A DNA stretch of 64,000 bases from Pseudoalteromonas phenolica. Its GTDB lineage: Bacteria; Pseudomonadota; Gammaproteobacteria; Enterobacterales; Alteromonadaceae. This document shows positions 17,140 to 24,203 of this stretch, piece by piece. The notes under the pieces were generated by a model. That model did no database searches. It worked only from the letters and a program-made list of their open reading frames with translations, and was not told the DNA's origin. Both the position numbers and the translations under genes were made by a program. The stretch covers positions 1,364,001 through 1,428,000 of the forward strand of contig NZ_CP013187.1 of the NCBI RefSeq assembly GCF_001444405.1, in the 5' to 3' direction. Numbering within the stretch: position 1 is the stretch's first letter; each line of letters opens with the position of its first letter.

Positions 17140-18936
17140 ATGAAAATCTCACTTAGATTAACATCTATGGCAATGCTAATGAGCGCGTTGTCAGGTGTAT
17201 CCTTGGCTGCTGCGCCACAAAACTATTACCAAAACATTGATAATTCAAATGCAACAACACTGAAACAAAGCTTGCATATAATTATTAAGGGTCACACAAA
17301 AATTCCTTATACATCATCGAGTACAGACACTTGGGACGTGCTAGAAAAAGCCGATGAAAACCCTGATAATAACTCTCAAGTTGTTGATGTATATAAAAAT
17401 GCAGTTTATACCAAAGTGGGTGGTGGTAATACTAACTATAACCGCGAACACTCTTGGCCGAAGTCTTATGGTTTTCCAAAAGATGGCAGTCAAAATTTGG
17501 CATATACAGACCTTCATCACTTATTTATTTCAAATAGTAGCTACAATTCGAGCAGAAATAACAAACCTTATGCAAGATGTAATAGTGCGTCTTGCTCAAC
17601 AAAAACCACAGATGTGAATAACAATCGTGGTGGATCATCATCTGAAGTGAATCTAACTATGGGCTCAGGTCCGCTAGACGGTATTTGGCAAACTTGGCCT
17701 GGTCGTCGTGGTGATGTAGCTCGCGCATTAATGTATTTAGCAGTGCGTTATGAAGGTGGTACAAATGCCAATGGTTTTGTGGAGCCTGATCTTATTTTGA
17801 CCGATGATCGCAGCAAAATTGAAGCCTCTAAGACCGGCGGTAATGAAGCTGTTGCTTACATGGGCTTAAAAACTGTACTTATTCAATGGCATAAAGACGA
17901 TCCAGTTGATGATTTTGAACGACGTCGCAACGATGTGATTTTCCAATATCAAGGTAACCGTAACCCATTTATCGATCACCCTGAATTTGCAGCATGTATC
18001 TTTGAAAGTGATTGTTCAGGAGTAGGTGCAGGCACTGGAACTGGCGGTGGTGATACCGGTGGCGGTGACACAGGTAGCAGTGACGCAACACCTTGGATAA
18101 ACGAACTCCACTATGATAACAATGGCTCAGATGTAAACGAAGGTGTTGAAATCGCAGGGGCAGCAGGGGTAGATCTAAGTGGTTGGCAGCTAGTCGCTTA
18201 TAACGGCAACGGCGGTGCTGCATACAAAACTATCTCACTTTCAGGCACTTTAGCTGATCAGCAATCTGGTTTTGGTACTAAATTTTTCGCCATGAGTGGT
18301 CTACAAAATGGTGGTCCTGACGGTATCGCATTAGTCGATAATACTGGCAAGTTAGTTCAATTCTTAAGTTATGAAGGTACCTTTACTGCAACTGATGGTG
18401 CAGCGCAGGGTCAATCTTCAACAGCAATTCCTGTCTCTGAAACGTCATCGACTGCAGTAGGCCATGCCTTACAACTTACAGGCTCAGGTTCAAAGTACAG
18501 TGACTTCACTTGGCAAGTAACGGCTTCAACGTACAACCAAGTGAATGCAGGTCAAAGTTTCAATGGCGGTACACCGGTTACTGAACCTGTGGTTGAAGAA
18601 ACATTCTTTGAAATGAATAGTGTTTCAGCTATTCCTGATAACAGTGCAATGACCTCAACGCTTGATGTTGATAACTCAACGACATCTGGCACAGCAACCG
18701 TAAACGTTAATATTAGCCATACATACCGTGGTGATATTAGTCTAGTGTTAACCTCCCCAACAGGTGCTCAATATCAGCTTAAAAACTTTAACGGCAGTGA
18801 CAGTGCTGATAATGTAGTGGAATCTTACACGGTGAATTTATCGGCTAGTTTAAAAGGCACTTGGCAGTTAAGAGTGCAAGATCACTATAACCAAGATGTG
18901 GGCTCATTAAACGCTTGGTCGATTAAAATTAACTAA
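17140..18936 (+). CDS. secreted endonuclease I with lamin-tail and proprotein-convertase P domains
   Basis: The 598-residue protein has a signal peptide (1-25) and an EndA/NucM-type endonuclease I domain (about 27-290). His104 (YNREHSWPKS) is the general base, and DLHHLFISNSSYNSSRNNKP supplies the metal-site residues. A Gly/Thr linker (295-315) leads to a lamin-tail domain (about 316-475: TPWINELHYDNNGSD, GVEIAG, DLSGWQLVAYNGNG). The C-terminal P/Homo B domain (about 497-598) has HTYRGDISLVLTSPTGAQY and GTWQLRVQDHY. It should cut DNA or RNA non-specifically outside the cell, supplying nucleotides and phosphate and loosening biofilm DNA. Plain EndA is about 235 residues, so this is a much enlarged relative. 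The ribosome binding site is weak. Confidence 0.9.
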   Translation: MKISLRLTSMAMLMSALSGVSLAAAPQNYYQNIDNSNATTLKQSLHIIIKGHTKIPYTSSSTDTWDVLEKADENPDNNSQVVDVYKNAVYTKVGGGNTNYNREHSWPKSYGFPKDGSQNLAYTDLHHLFISNSSYNSSRNNKPYARCNSASCSTKTTDVNNNRGGSSSEVNLTMGSGPLDGIWQTWPGRRGDVARALMYLAVRYEGGTNANGFVEPDLILTDDRSKIEASKTGGNEAVAYMGLKTVLIQWHKDDPVDDFERRRNDVIFQYQGNRNPFIDHPEFAACIFESDCSGVGAGTGTGGGDTGGGDTGSSDATPWINELHYDNNGSDVNEGVEIAGAAGVDLSGWQLVAYNGNGGAAYKTISLSGTLADQQSGFGTKFFAMSGLQNGGPDGIALVDNTGKLVQFLSYEGTFTATDGAAQGQSSTAIPVSETSSTAVGHALQLTGSGSKYSDFTWQVTASTYNQVNAGQSFNGGTPVTEPVVEETFFEMNSVSAIPDNSAMTSTLDVDNSTTSGTATVNVNISHTYRGDISLVLTSPTGAQYQLKNFNGSDSADNVVESYTVNLSASLKGTWQLRVQDHYNQDVGSLNAWSIKIN

Positions 18937-18953
18937 AAATCTTTTAAGACGAG

Positions 18954-18981
18954 AAGCCCGCTTTGTTAAGCGGGCTTTTTT
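18954..18981 (+). terminator. rho-independent terminator of the nuclease gene
   Basis: AAGCCCGCTT and AAGCGGGCTT form a perfect 10-bp stem with a 4-nt loop, followed by a T run. It is 17 bp after the stop codon. Confidence 0.95.
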
Positions 18982-19050
18982 GTTTCAACTTCATAGTTTA
19001 ATTAAATAAAGGTTAAGGTAACCTGATCTATGGATAATAAATCTATCTCC

Positions 19051-19146
19051 AGCGGCTACTTTCAACGCTAACTGCGTTGAATTTACTTGCAATAGGCTAG
19101 CTATTGACGCGTAAATTCGCCTTGTTATCGCTAAAAGTTTCCGGCT
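19051..19146. repeat. nested palindromic intergenic element
   Basis: This 96-bp stretch contains CAACGC-TAACT-GCGTTG (19063-19079). It runs into GAATTTAC...CAATAG-GCTAG-CTATTG...GTAAATTC (19079-19118), two nested inverted repeats around a common centre. The outer flanks AGCGGCTACTTT and AAAGTTTCCGGCT are roughly complementary. It looks like a folded, non-coding dispersed repeat between the nuclease terminator and the next promoter. I found no second copy in this window. The remainder of the 18982-19320 gap holds only AT-rich DNA. Confidence 0.6.
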
Positions 19147-19320
19147 GCAGAATTGAAAAAAACTTTTAATTTAAATATCAATGTTTTAGTAAATCTCTTA
19201 TCCAAAGCTCAGGTTAAATAGAAAAATAATAGAAGATTAATAAGACGAATAAATCTCTTCGCTTTACAGTGAAAACCATGCAATGACAATTAGCCAAGTT
19301 AAGCAGGTGAGGAGAATACA

Positions 19321-19962
19321 ATGAAGCGCAGAGAATTTATTAAAAGTGCAGCCTTGGGCTCGATGGGCGGTTTACTTATAAGCCAAACGTTCGGTGCACA
19401 GGCAGGCGGTAACATGTTAACCCCTAGAGAAGTCGAAGGGCCGTTTTACCCCATAACGCCGCAAAAAGACAAGGATGCTGATTTAACCCAAATCGAAGGT
19501 AAAGTAGGGCGTGCCAAAGGCACCATTATAGATATTTTTGGGCAAGTGTTTGATCAAGATGGTAATGCCATTGAAGATGTCACCATAGATCTATGGCAGG
19601 CTAATAGTTATGGTAAGTATCACCACCCGCACGATAACAGTGAAGCGCCAATTGACCCGCATTTTCAAGGGTGGGCGATTTTGCAAAGTGGCAAACAAGG
19701 GCGCTTTAAATTTAAAACCGTGATGCCGGGTGCATATCCGTTAAATTCACCGCAGCAGCGTACACCGCATATTCACATAAAAATCAGTAAGTACGGTTAT
19801 GAGTCTTTACTGACACAGCTATATTTTCCCGATCAGCCTTTAAACGACAAAGATGGCTTGTTTAAGCGCAAATCTGTGCAAGAGCAGAAAATGATGACGG
19901 CTAAAAAAACTAGCAAATCGAACGAGTATCGCTACGATATTTTTCTGCAAAAGGCATTTTAG
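19321..19962 (+). CDS. intradiol ring-cleavage dioxygenase-like protein, Tat-exported
   Basis: The 213-residue protein begins MKRREFIKSAALGSMGGLL, a twin-arginine signal. The rest matches the catalytic part of protocatechuate 3,4-dioxygenase-type enzymes: TPREVEGPFYP at the start, then DLWQANSYGKYHHPHD. The four Fe(III) ligands of the family can be placed at Tyr100, Tyr139 (VMPGAYP), His150 and His152 (RTPHIHIKI). Enzymes of this family split catechols between the hydroxyls. The exported location is unusual for a catabolic enzyme and suggests action on aromatic compounds in the periplasm. No other aromatic-degradation gene is adjacent, so the substrate is unknown. GTGAGGAG precedes the ATG. 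Confidence 0.88.
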   Translation: MKRREFIKSAALGSMGGLLISQTFGAQAGGNMLTPREVEGPFYPITPQKDKDADLTQIEGKVGRAKGTIIDIFGQVFDQDGNAIEDVTIDLWQANSYGKYHHPHDNSEAPIDPHFQGWAILQSGKQGRFKFKTVMPGAYPLNSPQQRTPHIHIKISKYGYESLLTQLYFPDQPLNDKDGLFKRKSVQEQKMMTAKKTSKSNEYRYDIFLQKAF

Positions 19963-20041
19963 TTTGCCGTTGGCGTTTTTTTATAATTAACCCAAGACAG
20001 TTGAGCAGAAAAAGCGGATAATTAGCGGTATTTTTAGAAAA

Positions 20042-20065
20042 GCGCTTACAAAGCATAGTAAGCGC
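20042..20065 (+). promoter_or_regulatory. hairpin in the ycaO 5' leader
   Basis: GCGCTTAC (20042-20049) and GTAAGCGC (20058-20065) form a perfect 8-bp stem with an 8-nt loop, 20 nt ahead of the start codon. There is no T tract after it, so it is more likely a leader structure or protein-binding site than a terminator. Confidence 0.45.
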
Positions 20066-20085
20066 GCGACCGTGGAAACCGCTCT

Positions 20086-22272
20086 ATGGAAATCAAAGTT
20101 AACTTTCTTGATAATCTTCGAATTGAAGCGAAATTCGATGATTTCTCAATTATTGCCGATCAACCTATTCGTTATAAAGGTGATGGCTCAGCACCAAGCC
20201 CATTCGATTACTTCTTAGCTTCATCAGCAATGTGTGCAGCTTACTTTATTAAGGTGTACTGTAACGCCCGTGATATTCCGACCGATGGCATTCGCGTCGC
20301 GCAAAACAACATTGTTGATCCTGAAAATCGCTATAACCAGATTTTTAAAATTCAGGTAGAGATCCCTGAGCATATCTCTGAGAGAGATCGTGAAGGTATG
20401 TTGCGTGCGGTTGACCGCTGTACAGTGAAAAAGGTTATCCAAACTGGGCCTGATTTCCAGCTTGAAACCGTTGAAAACCTAGACGCTGACGCGCAAGCGA
20501 TGTTGATGACAACGCCAGAAGGCGGCACAGAGACATATATTTTAGGTAAAGACCTTCCGCTTGAGCAGACCATTGCCAATATGACATCGGTAATGGAAGA
20601 CTTAGGCATGAAGATCGAAATTTCTTCTTGGCGCAATATCGTACCGAATGTTTGGTCATTACATATCCGTGATGCGGCTTCTGAAATGTGCTTTACCAAT
20701 GGTAAAGGTGCAACCAAGGAGAGCGCATTATGCTCGGCATTAGGCGAATTCATCGAGCGCTTAAGCTGTAACTTCTTCTATAACGACCAGTTTTTTGGTA
20801 CTGAAATCGCCAATGCTGAGTTCGTGCATTATCCAAATGAGAAGTGGTTTAAGCCAAATGAAGAAGATGAATTACCGACAGAAATTTTAGACGAATACAC
20901 GCGCGAAATTTACGATCCTGAAGGTGAGTTATGTGGTTCACATCTAATTGATACTAACTCAGGCAATGTTGAACGTGGTATTTGTTCTATTCCTTATACA
21001 CGTCACTCAGATGGAGAAACGGTTTACTTCCCAACCAACTTAATCGAGAACTTATTCTTAAGTAATGGTATGAGTGCGGGTAATAACCTAGCAGAAGCGA
21101 AAGTTCAGTGTTTATCTGAGATTTTTGAGCGTGCGGTTAAACGTCAGATCATCGAGCAAGAAATTGTATTACCAGATGTACCACAAGCCGTATTAGATAA
21201 GTTCCCAGGTATTGTTGAAGGTATTCAAGGTCTAGAGGAGCAGGGCTTCCCGGTTGTAGTAAAAGATGCATCTCTTGGCGGTCAATTCCCTGTGATGTGT
21301 GTGACGTTGATGAACCCGAAAACGGGCGGTGTATTTGCGTCATTCGGTGCCCACCCAAGCTTTGAAGTGGCCCTTGAACGAAGCTTAACTGAGCTATTGC
21401 AAGGTCGCAGCTTCGAAGGCTTAAACGACGTACCCAAGCCAACATTTAACAGTATGGCAGTGCAAGAGCCGGAGAACTTTGTTGAACACTTTATTGATTC
21501 AACAGGTAAAATTTCTTGGCGTTTCTTCAGTGCTAAGCACGATTATGAGTTTGTTGAATGGGACTTCTCAGGCACAACTGAAGAAGAGTCAGACAAGTTA
21601 TTTGGTATTTTGGAGTCGATGGGTAAAGAAGCTTATGTGGCTGAATTTACACACATTGGTAACGCATGTCGTATTCTTGTACCAGACTACTCAGAAGTAT
21701 ACCCAGTTGAAGACTTAATTTGGGATAATACCAATAAAGCCCTGCAATATCGTGAAGACATCTTAAATCTACATCGTTTGAGTGAAGATGAATTGGCTGA
21801 TTTAGTTGAGCGTTTAGAAGAGTCTGAACTAGACAACTACATCGACATCATCACATTAATTGGTATTGAGTTTGACGAAAACACAGTGTGGGGTCAGCTG
21901 ACAATTCTTGAGCTTAAGCTATTAATTTATTTAGCGTTAGGTGATTTAGAAGCGACTAAAGAACTTGTTGAAGCTTTCTTACAATACAACGACAACACCA
22001 TTGTTGAGCGTGGTTTATTCTACCAAGCAATGGATGCAACCTTAGAAGTCGCTCTTGATGAAGAGCTTGAAATTGAAGATTACATTCATAGCTTCACACG
22101 TATGTTCGGTCAAGAAGTGATGGATGCCGTTGTCGGCTCAATTAATGGCGATGTGACTTTCTATGGTTTAACTGAAACCAGCATGAACCTTGAAGGTCTA
22201 GATAAGCATTTACGCTTAATTGAAAGCTATAAAAAGCTACATGCAGCACGAGCGCGTTTAGCAAACAGCTAA
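20086..22272 (+). CDS. ycaO: OsmC-YcaO fusion protein
   Basis: The 728-residue protein has an OsmC-like domain (about 1-140) with Cys50 (ASSAMCAAYF) and Cys112 (VDRCTVKKVI) at the positions of the peroxidatic pair. A YcaO domain follows (about 150-560), with the ATP-binding helices SALGEFIERLSC, EAKVQCLSEIFERAVKRQ and ALERSLTELLQGR. The C-terminal helical region is acidic. YcaO proteins phosphorylate amide backbones with ATP; in E. coli YcaO is linked to RimO-dependent methylthiolation of ribosomal protein S12. E. coli YcaO has no OsmC part, but marine gammaproteobacteria often carry the fused form. It is a single gene with its own terminator. No RiPP precursor or partner enzyme is adjacent, which argues against a peptide-antibiotic role. 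Confidence 0.9.
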   Translation: MEIKVNFLDNLRIEAKFDDFSIIADQPIRYKGDGSAPSPFDYFLASSAMCAAYFIKVYCNARDIPTDGIRVAQNNIVDPENRYNQIFKIQVEIPEHISERDREGMLRAVDRCTVKKVIQTGPDFQLETVENLDADAQAMLMTTPEGGTETYILGKDLPLEQTIANMTSVMEDLGMKIEISSWRNIVPNVWSLHIRDAASEMCFTNGKGATKESALCSALGEFIERLSCNFFYNDQFFGTEIANAEFVHYPNEKWFKPNEEDELPTEILDEYTREIYDPEGELCGSHLIDTNSGNVERGICSIPYTRHSDGETVYFPTNLIENLFLSNGMSAGNNLAEAKVQCLSEIFERAVKRQIIEQEIVLPDVPQAVLDKFPGIVEGIQGLEEQGFPVVVKDASLGGQFPVMCVTLMNPKTGGVFASFGAHPSFEVALERSLTELLQGRSFEGLNDVPKPTFNSMAVQEPENFVEHFIDSTGKISWRFFSAKHDYEFVEWDFSGTTEEESDKLFGILESMGKEAYVAEFTHIGNACRILVPDYSEVYPVEDLIWDNTNKALQYREDILNLHRLSEDELADLVERLEESELDNYIDIITLIGIEFDENTVWGQLTILELKLLIYLALGDLEATKELVEAFLQYNDNTIVERGLFYQAMDATLEVALDEELEIEDYIHSFTRMFGQEVMDAVVGSINGDVTFYGLTETSMNLEGLDKHLRLIESYKKLHAARARLANS

Positions 22273-22298
22273 AATTATCATCGAGAATATAAGTATTG

Positions 22299-22329
22299 AA
22301 AGGCGCTTATTGATATAAGCGCCTTTTTT
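22299..22329 (+). terminator. rho-independent terminator of ycaO
   Basis: AAGGCGCTTAT and ATAAGCGCCTT form an 11-bp stem with a 4-nt loop followed by a T run, 26 bp after the ycaO stop. Confidence 0.95.
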
Positions 22330-22388
22330 GTATTCGATTTATTCTATAGTATGTCGCTAGACATAACCGCTTACATTTAAAAGCAAAA

Positions 22389-22419
22389 TTGACATCAATT
22401 AGTGCAAATAAAGTAATAC
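22389..22419 (+). promoter_or_regulatory. candidate promoter of an intergenic small RNA
   Basis: TTGACA at 22389-22394 is a perfect -35 box. TAATAC at 22414-22419 (19-bp spacing; GTAATA gives 18) could serve as -10. The ycaO terminator ends 60 bp upstream, so this would be a fresh start of transcription near 22426. Confidence 0.4.
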
Positions 22420-22426
22420 ACTGTGA

Positions 22427-22547
22427 ACTCATTCAGGTTAGTTATTCAAACGTTTGAAGTGCTACCTGACTGCTTATTTTCACAAGGTTAAAGCTTATCT
22501 CCCATCCAAGCTTGAGCTACTTTCGCCCCACATTTTGGGGCTTTTTT
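22427..22547 (+). ncRNA. candidate small RNA, about 120 nt, unassigned family
   Basis: Between the putative promoter and a strong terminator there is a structured, non-coding stretch. Hairpin 1 is CAGGTTAG...CTACCTG with the perfect palindrome TTCAAACGTTTGAA at its tip. Two AAGCTT copies flank a C-rich loop (ATCTCCCATCC). Hairpin 3 is GCCCCA-CATTT-TGGGGC (22525-22541) followed by six T. No open frame with a ribosome binding site lies inside. The exposed UCUCCC could pair with GGGAGA-like ribosome binding sites, as Hfq-dependent RNAs do. It could instead be a 5' leader attenuator of the membrane-protein gene at 22620. I do not recognise it as a named RNA. Confidence 0.45.
22525..22547 (+). terminator. 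rho-independent terminator without an upstream gene
   Basis: GCCCCA/TGGGGC is a 6-bp GC stem with a 5-nt loop and six T. The nearest upstream gene (ycaO) already has its own terminator 200 bp earlier, which is why a separate transcript is suspected. Confidence 0.85.
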
Positions 22548-22619
22548 ATTTTTTGATTATTGTTGTTGCCAACGAAATTATTTATCATCTGAGAATATTT
22601 TAGGTACAGAGAGCAATCA

Positions 22620-23018
22620 GTGTTACAAAGAAATAAGTTCCTTACTTTCATCTCATTTACAACATTCTTTGCATCCATTCTAGGGCTCGGTGTTAACTTC
22701 TACAGTTACATTGCGAATGAAGTTTTTTTGCTATTTTTTGGCCTTCTATGTATTGCAGGCCTGATTGCTAGTGTATTGCTTCATAATGCATATTTAATTG
22801 GCAAATATATAACGACTTTATTTTGGCTGAGCCAAAGTATCGTAGTTGGTGTGGGGGGTATGAAAATTGGTTCTTCATTCGCATTTGCGATTAGTATGCA
22901 TTTTAACTTAACACCCGACAGCTATGTGGTGATTAATCTTATCGGTGTCACAATGACTGCTTTGTGCTTATTGAAATTAAATAAGTCTGAAGTTAAAGCT
23001 CAAGCTGTTAGGGCGTAA
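22620..23018 (+). CDS. four-helix membrane protein, function unknown
   Basis: The 132-residue product is almost wholly hydrophobic, with four predicted membrane helices (about 8-28, 32-54, 60-85 and 105-120) and a basic C-terminus (KLNKSEVKAQAVRA). The start is a GTG preceded by AGAGAG. I recognise no family. It follows the candidate small RNA terminator and stands alone. A CTGAG...CTCAG hairpin with inner GTGGC/GCCAC stem (23028-23060) lies just beyond the stop. Confidence 0.65.
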   Translation: MLQRNKFLTFISFTTFFASILGLGVNFYSYIANEVFLLFFGLLCIAGLIASVLLHNAYLIGKYITTLFWLSQSIVVGVGGMKIGSSFAFAISMHFNLTPDSYVVINLIGVTMTALCLLKLNKSEVKAQAVRA

Positions 23019-23027
23019 AATGCAAAC

Positions 23028-23060
23028 CTGAGCGTGGCATAAAGCCACGTCTTCACTCAG
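23028..23060. terminator. hairpin between convergent genes
   Basis: CTGAG-C-GTGGC-ATAAA-GCCAC-...-CTCAG pairs in two blocks just after the 22620 gene stop. No T run follows, so termination strength is uncertain. Confidence 0.45.
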
Positions 23061-23145
23061 TAAAATTGGAACAGGTGAGTAATGAAGGTTAATCATTAAC
23101 TGTTTAACTAACTGCTCTCACTATTAAAAACTAATATTTTAATAA

Positions 23146-24201
23146 CTAGTATCCAAATAACTCTGCATATCCAACACCCTTAAAGCCGCCGCTGGCTTTA
23201 ACTCTGCCTTCCCAATATTGTATTGAGAGCTTATTGACTGAGTCTTTAGTGAGGGTTTCAATCAAGATAGGCTCGATATTCGGCAAAGTAACACGCCATT
23301 TGTTCGGGTAGCGTTTGTTATCAATACTAATGTGTTCGAGCTTCTCTAGCTGAATATCCTGTTTGTGAATTTGTTGTGTTTGGCCTTTTTCATCAATATG
23401 TGTGCCGCTGCAGTAATCATAGTTCTGCTGTGAATCACGAATGCAAAATAGCATCAGGCCTGTTTTTTGACTTTTATCAGTGCCACTTACTAGGCTAAAC
23501 CAGTCCCAACCCATTTGATTTTTGTCGATCAAGCTTGCTGACCATTCTCGGTCGTACCACGCGTTACCTGTGACTTTATACTCTTTACCTGCAAAGGTTA
23601 GGGTTCCAGCAGTTTCAAGAAATGGGTAGCTAAAATAGTAAGAGGCATGACCGCTTTGTGTTTTTTGGCTGTAGCCATTGTCACCATGTAGCGTAAGTGG
23701 ACTATTAGCTAGCGAGACATCAATGGCAAAGTCGCCTTGTTTGGCTTTCATTTGCAGGGGCAAAAAGCTGTGCGCTGTACTTTTAAGTGACCAATCATCT
23801 AAAAAAGCAGCAAATGGCTGTGCTGTTATTTGTGCTTGGCCTGCACGAGCGTAGCGCTCAAAGGCAACATGTTTTTGCTCATGTTGCAGGGCAAAGTGCG
23901 CGAAGTAGAGCTGATCGTCCCACCAAGTTGATTCAAAGGGTAGCGGTACTTGGGTTCTAAATAGCGTCCACTGTGCACCAAAAGTTTCACCTGTCTCAGC
24001 AGTCAAAGTGGCTGTGATGTACCACCATTCAATGCCTTGTGGTAAATGTGCACCATGATCTTCTGGAAACTTCACACCACGTTTGGCATCGACAGGTTTA
24101 CCGCGCATGGTATGTAAAAGCTGTTTTTCTTGCGGCTGTGGTGCTCTTTCACACCCCAGCAGTGTCAATAGAGTGAATAATAAGACATAAGCAGATTTCA
24201 C
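23146..24201 (-). CDS. AttH/CrtC-like lipocalin-fold lipoprotein
   Basis: The 351-residue protein begins with a lipoprotein signal ending LTLLGC (Cys17). The family signature follows: HLPQGIEWWYITATLTAETG and FGAQWTLFRTQ, then GNAWYDREWSAS and GWDWFSLV. These belong to the AttH/CrtC-like double-lipocalin family (carotenoid hydratase relatives). It begins with GTG after GGAAGG, 3 bp behind the permease gene, which makes it the third gene of an ATPase-permease-lipocalin operon like attEFGH. Such lipoproteins probably bind a hydrophobic molecule handed over by the transporter. No hydratase substrate pathway is nearby, so a binding role is more likely than catalysis. The substrate is unknown. Confidence 0.85.
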   Translation of the reverse strand: MKSAYVLLFTLLTLLGCERAPQPQEKQLLHTMRGKPVDAKRGVKFPEDHGAHLPQGIEWWYITATLTAETGETFGAQWTLFRTQVPLPFESTWWDDQLYFAHFALQHEQKHVAFERYARAGQAQITAQPFAAFLDDWSLKSTAHSFLPLQMKAKQGDFAIDVSLANSPLTLHGDNGYSQKTQSGHASYYFSYPFLETAGTLTFAGKEYKVTGNAWYDREWSASLIDKNQMGWDWFSLVSGTDKSQKTGLMLFCIRDSQQNYDYCSGTHIDEKGQTQQIHKQDIQLEKLEHISIDNKRYPNKWRVTLPNIEPILIETLTKDSVNKLSIQYWEGRVKASGGFKGVGYAELFGY

Positions 24202-24203
24202 AA

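Noticed and set aside
20086..22272. YcaO as part of a RiPP (thioamide/azoline) biosynthesis cluster
   Set aside because: No precursor peptide, E1-like partner, TfuA or dehydrogenase nearby; fused OsmC-YcaO is a stand-alone type linked to ribosomal protein modification.
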